NCBI RefSeq assembly: GCF_026163565.1
Contig: NZ_JAPDKN010000038.1
Span: forward strand, 1 to 64,000
DNA from: Chryseobacterium sp. YIM B08800
Lineage (GTDB): Bacteria > Bacteroidota > Bacteroidia > Flavobacteriales > Weeksellaceae
Reading direction: 5' to 3'
DNA length: 64,000 nt
Within the stretch, counting starts at the first letter, position 1. Each line of letters starts with the position of its first letter. This document shows positions 7,748 to 15,483 of this stretch, piece after piece. Position numbers and translations under genes: made by a program. The notes under the pieces were generated by a model. The model saw only the letters and a program-made list of their open reading frames with translations. It was not told the DNA's origin and did no database searches.

Positions 7748-9277
7748 TTATTTACTAATCACTTTATATTTTGGAACCAACATTTTCATAACTGTCCATG
7801 CAATTAAATATGCGACGGCACAAACTGAGAAAATGATCATATATCCTTTGTCAATTCCGTCTACAACTACCGCTCCTGATTTTTCTAACTGCTCGAAGAA
7901 ACCATCCGGTAAACGATCGTTGATGTACTGAGGATATTTTTCCAGTAAAGGTACTCCATCAACGGTTGTCCATGCTTTGTGAGCATGATCGAACAATAAT
8001 CCTGAAGATTTATTAATGATGAATGAACCAATTCCTCCCGCCATTCCGCCAATTCCCGTGATGGTTGCAATGGCTTTTTTCGGGAACATATCGCCAACTG
8101 TAGAGAAAATATTTGCTGACCAAGCTTGGTGAGCTGCTCCTGCAACACCGATAATTAATACCGGAATCCAATAGGTTGCTGAACCCAAAGGTTGAGCTAA
8201 AAGCGCTAACAGAGGGAAAAATGCGAAAATTAACATTGCTTTCATTCTTCCTGTATAAGCATTCATTCCCTTCTTTTCAACAAAATATTTTGGAAGCCAA
8301 CCACCGATAATTGACAGTAAGGTAATCATGTACAATACAAATAATGGCAATGCACTTTGTGTAGAATCCATTCCGTAAACCGAACTTAGATATGCCGGAG
8401 TCCAGAATAAAAAGAACCACCAAACGCCATCTGTCATGAATTTTCCAAACGCAAAAGCCCAAGTTTGTCTGTAACTGAAACATTCTCTAAACGTAAATAC
8501 TTTTTCCGGAACAGAAGTATCTTCATTCGGAAGATCATCCTGATCCTGATTGATATAGTTCAGTTCGTGTTCGTTAACTCTTTTATGTAAATGAGGTTTT
8601 TTATAAACAAAAACCCAAAGTCCCATCCAAACAAATCCTAAAGCACCAATAATAATAAATGCCCATTCCCAACCCATTGATTTTGCAATAAAAGGAATCG
8701 TAACCGGTGCTGCCAAAGCTCCCACCGTTGCTCCTGCATTCCAGATACTTGTAGAAAATGCTCTATCTTTTTTAGGGAAATATTCTGCTGTCGTCTTAAT
8801 TGCTGCCGGAAAATTTCCTGCTTCACCAATTGCCAAAACGAAACGAGCAAAAATAAATAAGGTAACACTGGTACTGATTACTGCTGAAACGCTTCCTACA
8901 TTTCCGATGATTTCTTTAGACTCGTGAAAACCTACAAACCAGCTTCCGGTAAGAATTCCTGAGGTTGCGATTCCACAGAATGCGTGTAAAACAGCACCAA
9001 TAGACCAAACTCCGATTGCCCAAAGGAAACCCTTTTTGGTATCCATCCAGTCCACAAACTTTCCTGCGAAAAGCATTCCCACGGCATAAAATATAGAAAA
9101 TAATGCAGTGATGTTTCCGTAATCGTTGTTATTCCAATGAAATTCCGGTGCGATAAAATCTTTCCACGTCAATGATAAAACCTGACGATCTAAATAATTA
9201 ATCGTGGTTGCAAGAAATAACAGCAAACAAATTGTCCACCTGTATTGTGTCGGTTTAAGAGATTTAACTGAACTCAT
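7748..9277 (-). CDS. exuT: MFS hexuronate transporter, ExuT-like
   Basis: A 509-residue inner-membrane carrier of the major facilitator superfamily, anion:cation symporter group. It starts YRWTICLLLFLATTINYLDR, a first helix with the N-Y-x-D-R signature of that group, and has FARFVLAIGEAGNFPAAIKT (helix 4, G-E-(A/S)-G-x-(F/Y)-P motif) and a second-half repeat with SIIGGWLPKYFVEKKG. About twelve hydrophobic segments can be followed. It is somewhat longer than E. coli ExuT because of a loop around residues 85-135. The location between the aldolase (22 bp away) and uxaB fits import of galacturonate/glucuronate, and perhaps unsaturated uronates, from the periplasm. Substrate is inferred from context. 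Confidence 0.9.
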   Translation of the reverse strand: MSSVKSLKPTQYRWTICLLLFLATTINYLDRQVLSLTWKDFIAPEFHWNNNDYGNITALFSIFYAVGMLFAGKFVDWMDTKKGFLWAIGVWSIGAVLHAFCGIATSGILTGSWFVGFHESKEIIGNVGSVSAVISTSVTLFIFARFVLAIGEAGNFPAAIKTTAEYFPKKDRAFSTSIWNAGATVGALAAPVTIPFIAKSMGWEWAFIIIGALGFVWMGLWVFVYKKPHLHKRVNEHELNYINQDQDDLPNEDTSVPEKVFTFRECFSYRQTWAFAFGKFMTDGVWWFFLFWTPAYLSSVYGMDSTQSALPLFVLYMITLLSIIGGWLPKYFVEKKGMNAYTGRMKAMLIFAFFPLLALLAQPLGSATYWIPVLIIGVAGAAHQAWSANIFSTVGDMFPKKAIATITGIGGMAGGIGSFIINKSSGLLFDHAHKAWTTVDGVPLLEKYPQYINDRLPDGFFEQLEKSGAVVVDGIDKGYMIIFSVCAVAYLIAWTVMKMLVPKYKVISK

Positions 9278-9299
9278 ATTAATTTTTAGAATTTAGTTA

Positions 9300-9959
9300 T
9301 TATTTTAAAGTTTGGATGATATCCAATACTTTCTTAGTTTCACTTTCTATCGTTGCAAAGTCTTTCGCAAGCATCAATTCTTTGCTTACTAATTTGCTTC
9401 CCATTCCCACTGCAGAAACACCGGCTTTAAACCAGCTTTCGATACTTTCTTTTGTGGTATCAACTCCTCCGGTCGGCATAAATTTCAGGTTCGGGAAAAC
9501 GTCCTTAATTGCACTCATAAATCCAGACCCTAAAGCGTTTCCGGGAAATAATTTAACAAAAGTTACGCCTGCTGCTTCCGCAGTAATAATTTCTGTCGGA
9601 GTCATACAACCCGGACTGTACAACAAATCTTTTGGAATTAAAAATGCTGCAACTTCCGCCACAAAACCGGGGCTGATAAAGAAATCTGCGCCTGCTTTGT
9701 AATATTCTTCCGCTTGTTTTATATTCTTAATTGTTCCAATTCCTAAAAGCATTTCTGGCATTTCTGCATTACGAACTTCTACCATTTTTGTGAAATTACT
9801 CAACGCAGCTTCTCCACGGCTTGTATATTCTACTGCACGAATTCCTGCTTTGTAAAGTGATCTCAATATTTCTAAAGTTACCGTTTCATCAGCATTATAA
9901 TACAAAGGCAAAACTCCCTGATTAATGATGGTGTTTGTAACTAATTGAATTTTTGTCAT
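9300..9959 (-). CDS. eda: KDPG aldolase (2-dehydro-3-deoxy-phosphogluconate / 4-hydroxy-2-oxoglutarate aldolase)
   Basis: A 219-residue class I aldolase of the Eda/KdgA family, which splits KDPG into pyruvate and glyceraldehyde-3-phosphate. Family motifs are present in order: VEYTSRGE with the conserved Glu, GIGTIKN, DFFISPGF, LLYSPGCMTPTEI, VKLFPGN with the Schiff-base Lys, and FMPTGGV for phosphate binding. Length is normal. It lies just before the transporter and 225 bp after kdgK, completing the pathway from KDG. Confidence 0.95.
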   Translation of the reverse strand: MTKIQLVTNTIINQGVLPLYYNADETVTLEILRSLYKAGIRAVEYTSRGEAALSNFTKMVEVRNAEMPEMLLGIGTIKNIKQAEEYYKAGADFFISPGFVAEVAAFLIPKDLLYSPGCMTPTEIITAEAAGVTFVKLFPGNALGSGFMSAIKDVFPNLKFMPTGGVDTTKESIESWFKAGVSAVGMGSKLVSKELMLAKDFATIESETKKVLDIIQTLK

Positions 9960-10037
9960 TTTGTTTAATTATTTTGTTAAAATAATCTTTGATGAGATTT
10001 TATCCATCCTTTAGTATGCTGTATTTGCCAGACTTAC

Positions 10038-10138
10038 GTTTTTAACGTAAAGGGTGCAAAGATTTTCTTTTTAAAACTTGATGTATATTTTAAAGTTCGC
10101 AAAGGCGCTTCACTTAAATAAGACAACAAAGTTTTTAA
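10038..10138. repeat. Intergenic repeat R1 copy
   Basis: TTTAACGTAAAG-n-GCAAAGATTTTC-n-AAAACTTGATGTATATTTTA-n-CGCAAAGGCGCTTCACTTA. Same orientation as the copies at 7520 and 11230. Confidence 0.75.
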
Positions 10139-10184
10139 TTTTAAGCAAGCTGCTATAAACTATCAACCAGCAACTAACAACGAT

Positions 10185-11189
10185 CTATCTCTTAATCCTT
10201 CCTCCGGAATTTCCGTTCATTACTTCTTCAATATCTTCTGCGCTGCAATAATTGATGTCTCCTAGAATGGTGTGTTTTATAGCACAAGCTGCATTGGCAA
10301 ATTTTAAGGCTTTTTCGTCATCAAAATTCAATAAACCATAAATTAAACCTGCTGCAAAAGCATCCCCCGTTCCGATTCTGTCAACTACAGGATTTACTTC
10401 TAAAAGTTCCGTTTCAAAATAATTTTCATTGACTAAAGCTCTTCCCTGCGTTTGCTGAGAACTTGCTGTAACGCCAATTCTTATTTTGTCGAAAATTTTA
10501 TGGATTGATGGACATTGTTTTTTTAATTCCTCACAAGCTTCCATAAAACCTTTTTGATCCGATGAAAACTGAGTTCCAAGAATTTCATTAATTTCGTTCA
10601 CACCACCAATAAAAATTGTTGAGTAAGAAACCAATTCTTTTAAAACCTCATTTCCGTTTTTACCATATTTCCAAAGATTGGAACGATAAGCAGGATCTGT
10701 AGTTATTTCAATTCCCATTTCACGAGCTGTCAACAAACCTTCTTTCAAAGTTTCGTAAGCACCTTCTGAAATTCCGGGACTGATGCCTGTCCAGTGGAAA
10801 TATTGGCAACCTTCTAAAGCTTTTTTCCAGTCAACCTGTTCTGGTTTGATGTTGGCAAAAGAACCGTTTAGTCTGTTGTAAGCAATTCTGCTCGCACGAA
10901 CGGATGAACCAACTTCAAGAAAATATAAACCTAAAGGATGCTCGTTTTTATTAATGAAAGATGTATTGATCCCAAAACTTTTGATGAAAGACAATGCAGA
11001 TTCGCCCACAAAATCGTCAGAAACATTACTAATGTGAGTCACTTCGCAACCCATTGTCGCCAATGAAGAAGCTACGTTGAGCTCGGTTCCGCCGAAAAAA
11101 AATTCCATTTCGTGGCTCTGTCTCATCGTTTTGTTTCCGGGAGGTGAAAGTCGCATGATGATTTCACCGAAAGTAAGTATTTTGCCCAT
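10185..11189 (-). CDS. kdgK: 2-keto-3-deoxygluconate kinase KdgK (PfkB family)
   Basis: A 334-residue sugar kinase. The PfkB N-terminal signature is seen as FGGTELNVASSLATMGCEVT (about residues 32-51) and signature 2 as DRIGTGDAFAAGLIYGL near residue 270, where the GTGD Asp is the catalytic base. LGLYFLEVGSSVRASRIAYNR is typical of KDG kinases, which contact the carboxylate through that segment. It phosphorylates KDG to KDPG. Position between uxaC and the aldolase supports KDG over other sugars. Start ATG at 11189 precedes GKILTFGEIIMRLSPP directly. Confidence 0.93.
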   Translation of the reverse strand: MGKILTFGEIIMRLSPPGNKTMRQSHEMEFFFGGTELNVASSLATMGCEVTHISNVSDDFVGESALSFIKSFGINTSFINKNEHPLGLYFLEVGSSVRASRIAYNRLNGSFANIKPEQVDWKKALEGCQYFHWTGISPGISEGAYETLKEGLLTAREMGIEITTDPAYRSNLWKYGKNGNEVLKELVSYSTIFIGGVNEINEILGTQFSSDQKGFMEACEELKKQCPSIHKIFDKIRIGVTASSQQTQGRALVNENYFETELLEVNPVVDRIGTGDAFAAGLIYGLLNFDDEKALKFANAACAIKHTILGDINYCSAEDIEEVMNGNSGGRIKR

Positions 11190-11229
11190 AAGTTTTTACT
11201 AACCTTAATTTTTTGAATATCTGTTTTGG

Positions 11230-11330
11230 TTTAACGCAAAGGTGCGTAAAGATTTTCTTTTTAAAACTTGATGTATATTTTTAAGTGCGCAAAGGCGTTT
11301 CACTTAAATAAGACCACAAAGAGTTTTAGA
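11230..11330. repeat. Intergenic repeat R1 copy
   Basis: TTTAACGCAAAGG-n-GTAAAGATTTTC-n-AAAACTTGATGTATATTTTT-n-CGCAAAGGCGTTTCACTTA, almost the same as 10038-10138. It is the first of three repeats filling the gap 11190-11570. Confidence 0.75.
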
Positions 11331-11348
11331 TATTCAATTATTTTTATT

Positions 11349-11475
11349 TAAACCATTAAGATTTTATTAAGGAGTTTAGAAAAATTAAGTTGAGCTTCGC
11401 TTTAAGCATTTTGCTGAATGAAAATCTTTGATTTTATCTTAATCAAACTTAACTTCTTAATAATCTTAATGGTTT
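11349..11475. repeat. Intergenic repeat R2 copy
   Basis: AAACCATTAAGATTTTATTA at the left and TTAACTTCTTAATAATCTTA then ATGGTTT at the right form the arms of a long imperfect hairpin. Confidence 0.7.
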
Positions 11476-11490
11476 AAAAATATTTTTAAT

Positions 11491-11556
11491 TTCTCGCAGA
11501 TTGAGCAAATTTTGCAGATTCAAAATGATCTGCGTAATCAGCTTAATCTGCGAGAG
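11491..11556. repeat. Intergenic repeat R3 copy (CTCGCAGATT palindrome)
   Basis: TTCTCGCAGATTGAGCAAAT and AATCTGCGAGAG are complementary ends with an inner GCAGATT/ATCTGC pair. Other copies: 27300-27374, 44069-44134, 45734-45789 and a short one at 45164-45197. Confidence 0.75.
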
Positions 11557-11570
11557 ACATTATTTTAAAT

Positions 11571-12968
11571 TTAAAAATCGAAATAATTTTTAGCATTATG
11601 GTAACAGATATCGGAAATTGTTTTTCCAATCAGTTCCATATCATCCGGCAATTCGCCGTTTTTCATTTCTTCACCGAATAAATTACAAAGAACTCTTCTG
11701 AAATATTCATGTCTTGGGAAAGAAAGAAAACTTCTGGAATCTGTTAACATTCCCACGAAACAGCTGATTAATCCCATATTTGAAAGGGCATTCATCTGCT
11801 TAATCATTCCGTCTTTTTGGTCTAAAAACCACCATCCTGAACCGAACTGTACTTTTCCTTTAATACTGCCGTCATTAAAATTTCCGATCATTGTTGCGAA
11901 AATCTCGTTGTCGGCAGGATTTAGGTTATATAGAATAGTTTTGGTGAGTTTATCTTTTCCGTCTAAAGCGTTTAATAATTTTGATAAAGTTTCTGCCTGC
12001 ACGAAATCACCAATAGAATCCCATCCTGTATCGGGACCTAAAATTCTGTGCATTCTTTCGTTGTTGTTTCTCAACGCTCCCAAGTGGAACTGCTGCACCC
12101 AACCAAATTTATGATACGTTTCGCCCAAGAACAATAAAATGGCAGTTTTGAACTGATTTACCTGTTTTTCAGCAATCACCTTTCCGGCTAATTTATCAGC
12201 AAAAATTGTTGAAACTTCTGTTTCTGAAGCTTCTTCGAAAGAAATATTGTTCAATCCGTGGTCACAAAGTCTGCATCCGTTTTCGTGGAAATATTCTACT
12301 CTTTTTAGTAAAGCATCGCACAAAGTCTGGTAAGAATTGATTTCAATTCCTGCCGACTCGCCTAATTTAGAAATATAATCTGCGAAGTTGTGATTTTCAA
12401 TAAGAATAGCTTTATCCGGACGGAAAGCTGTACTTACTTTAATGGAGAAATCGCTTTTCGCCAAATCCTGATGATAATTTAAAATATCAGTCGGATCTTC
12501 CGTTGTACAAAGAGATTCTACATTCATCATTTTCAGCAAACCTCTTGTCGATTTTTCCGGAGTCTGAAGCTGAGAAGTGATATTTTCATAAATTTCTGAA
12601 GCATTGTTTTCATTCAGCAATTCATCAATTCCGAAATATCTTTTTAATTCTAAATGCGTCCAGTGATACAAAGGATTTCTTAAAGTATAAGGAACCGTTT
12701 TCGCCCAAGCCTCAAATTTTTCTTTGTCTGAAGCGTCACCTGTGATAAACTTTTCGTTTACGCCCATGGTACGCATCGCTCTCCATTTGTAATGGTCACC
12801 TGCAATCCAAACCTTTGAGATATTTTCGAAAACTGTGTCTTCTGCAATATCTTTAGGAATCAAGTGATTGTGATAATCAATAATGGGTTGCTTTTCAGCA
12901 AAATTGAAGTATAGCTCTTCAGCGTATTTATTTTGTAATAAAAAGTTATCTGTAATAAAAGATTTCAT
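11571..12968 (-). CDS. uxaC: Glucuronate/galacturonate isomerase UxaC
   Basis: About 465 residues from the chosen start, the usual UxaC length. It interconverts D-galacturonate and D-tagaturonate (and glucuronate and fructuronate) in the cytoplasm. The amidohydrolase-fold metal site begins with IIDYHNHLIPKDIA; VWIAGDHYKWRAMRTMGVNE, TEDPTDILNYHQ and GSGWWFLDQKDGM are family segments. The frame stays open to 13031, but that would overlap the end of kduD; ATG at 12968 (MKSFITDNFLLQ) matches the family N-terminus and leaves 16 bp between the genes. A further ATG at 12992 is possible. Operon with kduD and kduI. Confidence 0.94.
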   Translation of the reverse strand: MKSFITDNFLLQNKYAEELYFNFAEKQPIIDYHNHLIPKDIAEDTVFENISKVWIAGDHYKWRAMRTMGVNEKFITGDASDKEKFEAWAKTVPYTLRNPLYHWTHLELKRYFGIDELLNENNASEIYENITSQLQTPEKSTRGLLKMMNVESLCTTEDPTDILNYHQDLAKSDFSIKVSTAFRPDKAILIENHNFADYISKLGESAGIEINSYQTLCDALLKRVEYFHENGCRLCDHGLNNISFEEASETEVSTIFADKLAGKVIAEKQVNQFKTAILLFLGETYHKFGWVQQFHLGALRNNNERMHRILGPDTGWDSIGDFVQAETLSKLLNALDGKDKLTKTILYNLNPADNEIFATMIGNFNDGSIKGKVQFGSGWWFLDQKDGMIKQMNALSNMGLISCFVGMLTDSRSFLSFPRHEYFRRVLCNLFGEEMKNGELPDDMELIGKTISDICYHNAKNYFDF

Positions 12969-12984
12969 TTGTAAAGTTCTAGTG

Positions 12985-13767
12985 TTACTCATTAGCAGGT
13001 TTCCCGATGGTTGCCAAAATTCCTCCATCAACGTAAATAATTTGTCCGTTGATAAATTTGCTTGCGTCAGAAGCTAAGAAAATAGCCGTTCCTGCAAGAT
13101 CTTCAGGATTTCCCCATCTTCCTTCCGGAGTTCTGCTGATGATAAAATCGTTAAACGGATGACCGTCTACTCTGATTGGTTCTGTTTGAGATGTTGCAAA
13201 ATATCCAGGTCCAATTCCGTTTACCTGAATATTGTGTTTTGCCCATTCTGTTGCTAAATTTTTCGTAAGCATTTTTAGTCCGCCTTTTGCAGAAGCGTAC
13301 GCTACTACATTGTCACGACCAAGCTCACTCATCATAGAGCAAATATTAATGATTTTACCAGATTTTCTTTTAATCATGTGTTTCCCAACTAATTTGGACA
13401 TGATGAAAGGACCGGTAAGATCTACATCGATTACTTTTCTAAAGTCTTCAACATCCATCTCAATTGCCGGAATACGTTTGATGATTCCTGCGTTGTTGAC
13501 CAGGATGTCTATTTTCCCATGAGTAGCCTCCATAAGAGCTACCTTCTGAGCTGCCTCACGTTCGTCTGTTACATCAAAAAGATAGCCTGTAGCACTATAC
13601 CCTTTACTGTGGTAATACTCTAAAGCTTCATCTAATTTTGACGGAGTTGTACTTGTGATTGCCAGTTCAGCACCTGCGGCAGCAAGACCTTCGGCCATTG
13701 CCATTCCTAATCCGTGAGTTCCGCCTGTAACAACGGCAACTTTACCGGATAAATCGAATAAATTCAT
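12985..13767 (-). CDS. kduD: 2-keto-3-deoxygluconate 5-dehydrogenase KduD (SDR)
   Basis: A 260-residue short-chain dehydrogenase that reduces 2,5-diketo-3-deoxygluconate (DKII) to KDG. The cofactor motif TGGTHGLGMAMAEGLAAAGA lies at residues 14-33, NNAG near residue 90 and the catalytic Tyr-x3-Lys in AYASAKGGLKML near residue 155; the IGPGYFATSQTEPIR segment is typical of KduD. It directly follows kduI (10 bp), which produces its substrate. SDR family calls alone are weak, but the context makes this one firm. Confidence 0.93.
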   Translation of the reverse strand: MNLFDLSGKVAVVTGGTHGLGMAMAEGLAAAGAELAITSTTPSKLDEALEYYHSKGYSATGYLFDVTDEREAAQKVALMEATHGKIDILVNNAGIIKRIPAIEMDVEDFRKVIDVDLTGPFIMSKLVGKHMIKRKSGKIINICSMMSELGRDNVVAYASAKGGLKMLTKNLATEWAKHNIQVNGIGPGYFATSQTEPIRVDGHPFNDFIISRTPEGRWGNPEDLAGTAIFLASDASKFINGQIIYVDGGILATIGKPANE

Positions 13768-13777
13768 GTAGAAAAAA

Positions 13778-14614
13778 TTACTTTAGTTCGTTAGTTTTAA
13801 CAGCGTCCATATCGCCATAATCCATATTTTCTCCTGCCATTCCCCAGATAAATGTATAGTTGGAAGTACCAACTCCTGAGTGAATAGACCATTCCGGAGA
13901 CAAGACCGCTTCATTGTTTTTCATAAAAATATGACGCGTCTCATTTGGCTGTCCAAGAAAATGACTTACCGCCTGACCTTCTTCCAAATCAAAATAAAAA
14001 TAAGCTTCCATTCTACGGGTATGCGTGTGAGAAGGCATGGTGTTCCAAACACTTCCTTCGTGCAACTCGGTCATTCCCATTTGTAGCTGGCAGGTTTCTA
14101 ATACGCTGTTTACAATCAGTTTATTAATTGTACGTCTGTTTGCATATTTTGTTTCGCCCAATTCTACAATTTCAGCTTCGTTTTTAGTGATTTTCTTTGT
14201 AGGAAAAGTGTGATGCGCAGGAGCTGAATTGAAATAGAATAAAGTCTGACCTTCATTTCCGTTTTCAAAAACAACATCTTTTGCACCTTTTCCGATGTAT
14301 AAAGCTTCTTTGTTTCCAAGCTCGAAAATTTGTCCATCGACCGTTACCTTTCCTGCAGCGCCCACATTGATGATTCCCAATTCCCTTCTATCTAAGAAGT
14401 TTTGCGCTTTCAGATCATCGGTTGGTTCCAGTTTCAATGCGCTTTTTACAGGCATTACACCACCTACAATCATTCTGTCATACATAGAATACACTACATT
14501 GATCTGATCTTCATTAAATAAATCATTCATCAAAAACTCCCTTCTCAGGTCTTCAGTTGTATATTTTTTTACATCTTCAGGATGATGGGCGTAACGAAAT
14601 TCTGATTTTGTCAT
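13778..14614 (-). CDS. kduI: 5-keto-4-deoxyuronate isomerase KduI
   Basis: A 278-residue double-cupin isomerase that converts 5-keto-4-deoxyuronate (DKI), the linear form of unsaturated galacturonate, to DKII. Sequence starts SEFRYAHHPEDVKKYTTEDL-like, as in the family, and has the metal-binding HTHTRRMEAYFYF stretch (His-x-His-x4-Glu) near residue 195 with the last His in WSIHSGVGTSNYTFIWGM. Length equals the E. coli protein. It is the first gene of the kduI-kduD-uxaC operon, and a LacI-type palindrome lies 52 bp upstream of the start codon. Confidence 0.96.
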   Translation of the reverse strand: MTKSEFRYAHHPEDVKKYTTEDLRREFLMNDLFNEDQINVVYSMYDRMIVGGVMPVKSALKLEPTDDLKAQNFLDRRELGIINVGAAGKVTVDGQIFELGNKEALYIGKGAKDVVFENGNEGQTLFYFNSAPAHHTFPTKKITKNEAEIVELGETKYANRRTINKLIVNSVLETCQLQMGMTELHEGSVWNTMPSHTHTRRMEAYFYFDLEEGQAVSHFLGQPNETRHIFMKNNEAVLSPEWSIHSGVGTSNYTFIWGMAGENMDYGDMDAVKTNELK

Positions 14615-14665
14615 ACTCTAGATTTTAAACTTAAATTATGGTTTTAAAAAACCTGTTAAACATTG

Positions 14666-14679
14666 CGTAATCGATTGCA
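14666..14679. promoter_or_regulatory. LacI-type operator at kduI
   Basis: CGTAATCGATTGCA on the plus strand, with core AATCGATT and central CG, the hallmark of LacI-family operators. Read on the minus strand it is TGCAATCGATTACG. It lies about 38 bp downstream of the inferred -7 box of kduI, where a bound repressor would block transcription. Confidence 0.7.
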
Positions 14680-14716
14680 TTAAATTACACTAAAATTCCA
14701 CAGAAATACTTGTCGA

Positions 14717-14750
14717 TAAATATATAGATTATATGTATTCGGTTAACAAA
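14717..14750 (-). promoter_or_regulatory. Candidate kduI operon promoter
   Basis: On the minus strand TTTG (14747-14750) is followed after 22 bases by TATATTTA (14717-14724), one mismatch from TAnnTTTG. Confidence 0.4.
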
Positions 14751-15291
14751 AAATTAATTTTAATTTATAATTATCTGAAAACCAATTAAATAAATTTAAA
14801 ATCAATGACAAAAAAATGGAAATAAAGAAGTAAAAGAGCCATATTTTTTTACAAAAATGCAATGTAACAACTATAAAAAAAAAATCATGCCAAATATTTC
14901 GTTACCTCTTCACCAAATATATTATATATAAGGATAAGATTAAATTTATACATATTGTTTGTTAATTTAAGCTAAAAATTGTCATTTATAAAATACACAA
15001 GTTTTTCTGAATGAAAAAGATGATAAAAATCAGACTCAACTCTAAAAATTACAGTTTAGATATACTTTTTGGGAGTTTTTAGAAGGTCATAATGTTGTAA
15101 TTTGGAGTGATTTCTTATCATTACAGTCATTAAACATCAAATTATTTTTACATTTTTTGATGATTAAAAACAAAACACAAATCAAAAACAATGGGCTGTA
15201 AATCAAATAATTAAAACTAAAAACCAATTAAATATTTTATGATTATTAACAAATTAAACAGTCAAATTAATAGAAAAATAACATTTTTTTC

Positions 15292-15321
15292 TTTGTGTAA
15301 TGAAAAATAATATTAGTTTAG
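15292..15321 (+). promoter_or_regulatory. Candidate susC operon promoter
   Basis: TTTG (15292-15295), an 18-base spacer, then TAGTTTAG (15314-15321), one mismatch from TAnnTTTG. The predicted transcript would start about 155 bases before the susC ATG and run through the operator. Confidence 0.4.
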
Positions 15322-15350
15322 GAGCCAAGATATTTTATTAAGAACAATTA

Positions 15351-15364
15351 CGCAATCGATTGCA
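15351..15364. promoter_or_regulatory. LacI-type operator at susC
   Basis: CGCAATCGATTGCA contains the perfect 12-bp palindrome GCAATCGATTGC. It lies 29 bp downstream of the inferred -7 box and 120 bp before the susC ATG. Confidence 0.75.
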
Positions 15365-15428
15365 CTCAGAAAAGCGTACATCATTAAAATATTCCTACAA
15401 ACAGAATACTTAAAAATCCACAAAAAAA

Positions 15429-15451
15429 TTGAGAAGTTGAAGACTTCTCAA
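15429..15451 (+). other. Leader hairpin upstream of susC
   Basis: TTGAGAAGT and ACTTCTCAA pair perfectly over 9 bp around a 5-base loop, 32 bases before the susC start codon. No T-run follows, so it is not an obvious terminator; it could stabilise the mRNA or be a regulatory target in the 5' leader. Confidence 0.5.
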
Positions 15452-15483
15452 ACCACACATTAAACTATATAAGGATACAATAA

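Larger units (their letters stand above)
14615..15483. other. 869-bp divergent regulatory region between kduI and susC
   Basis: A very AT-rich gene-free stretch separating the catabolic operon from the SusCD operon. It holds a LacI-type palindrome near each end, a promoter-like pair for each direction and a leader hairpin before susC. The middle (about 14760-15280) contains A- and T-tracts but no reading frame or repeat that I can name; its length leaves room for a small RNA or further regulator sites. Confidence 0.6.
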
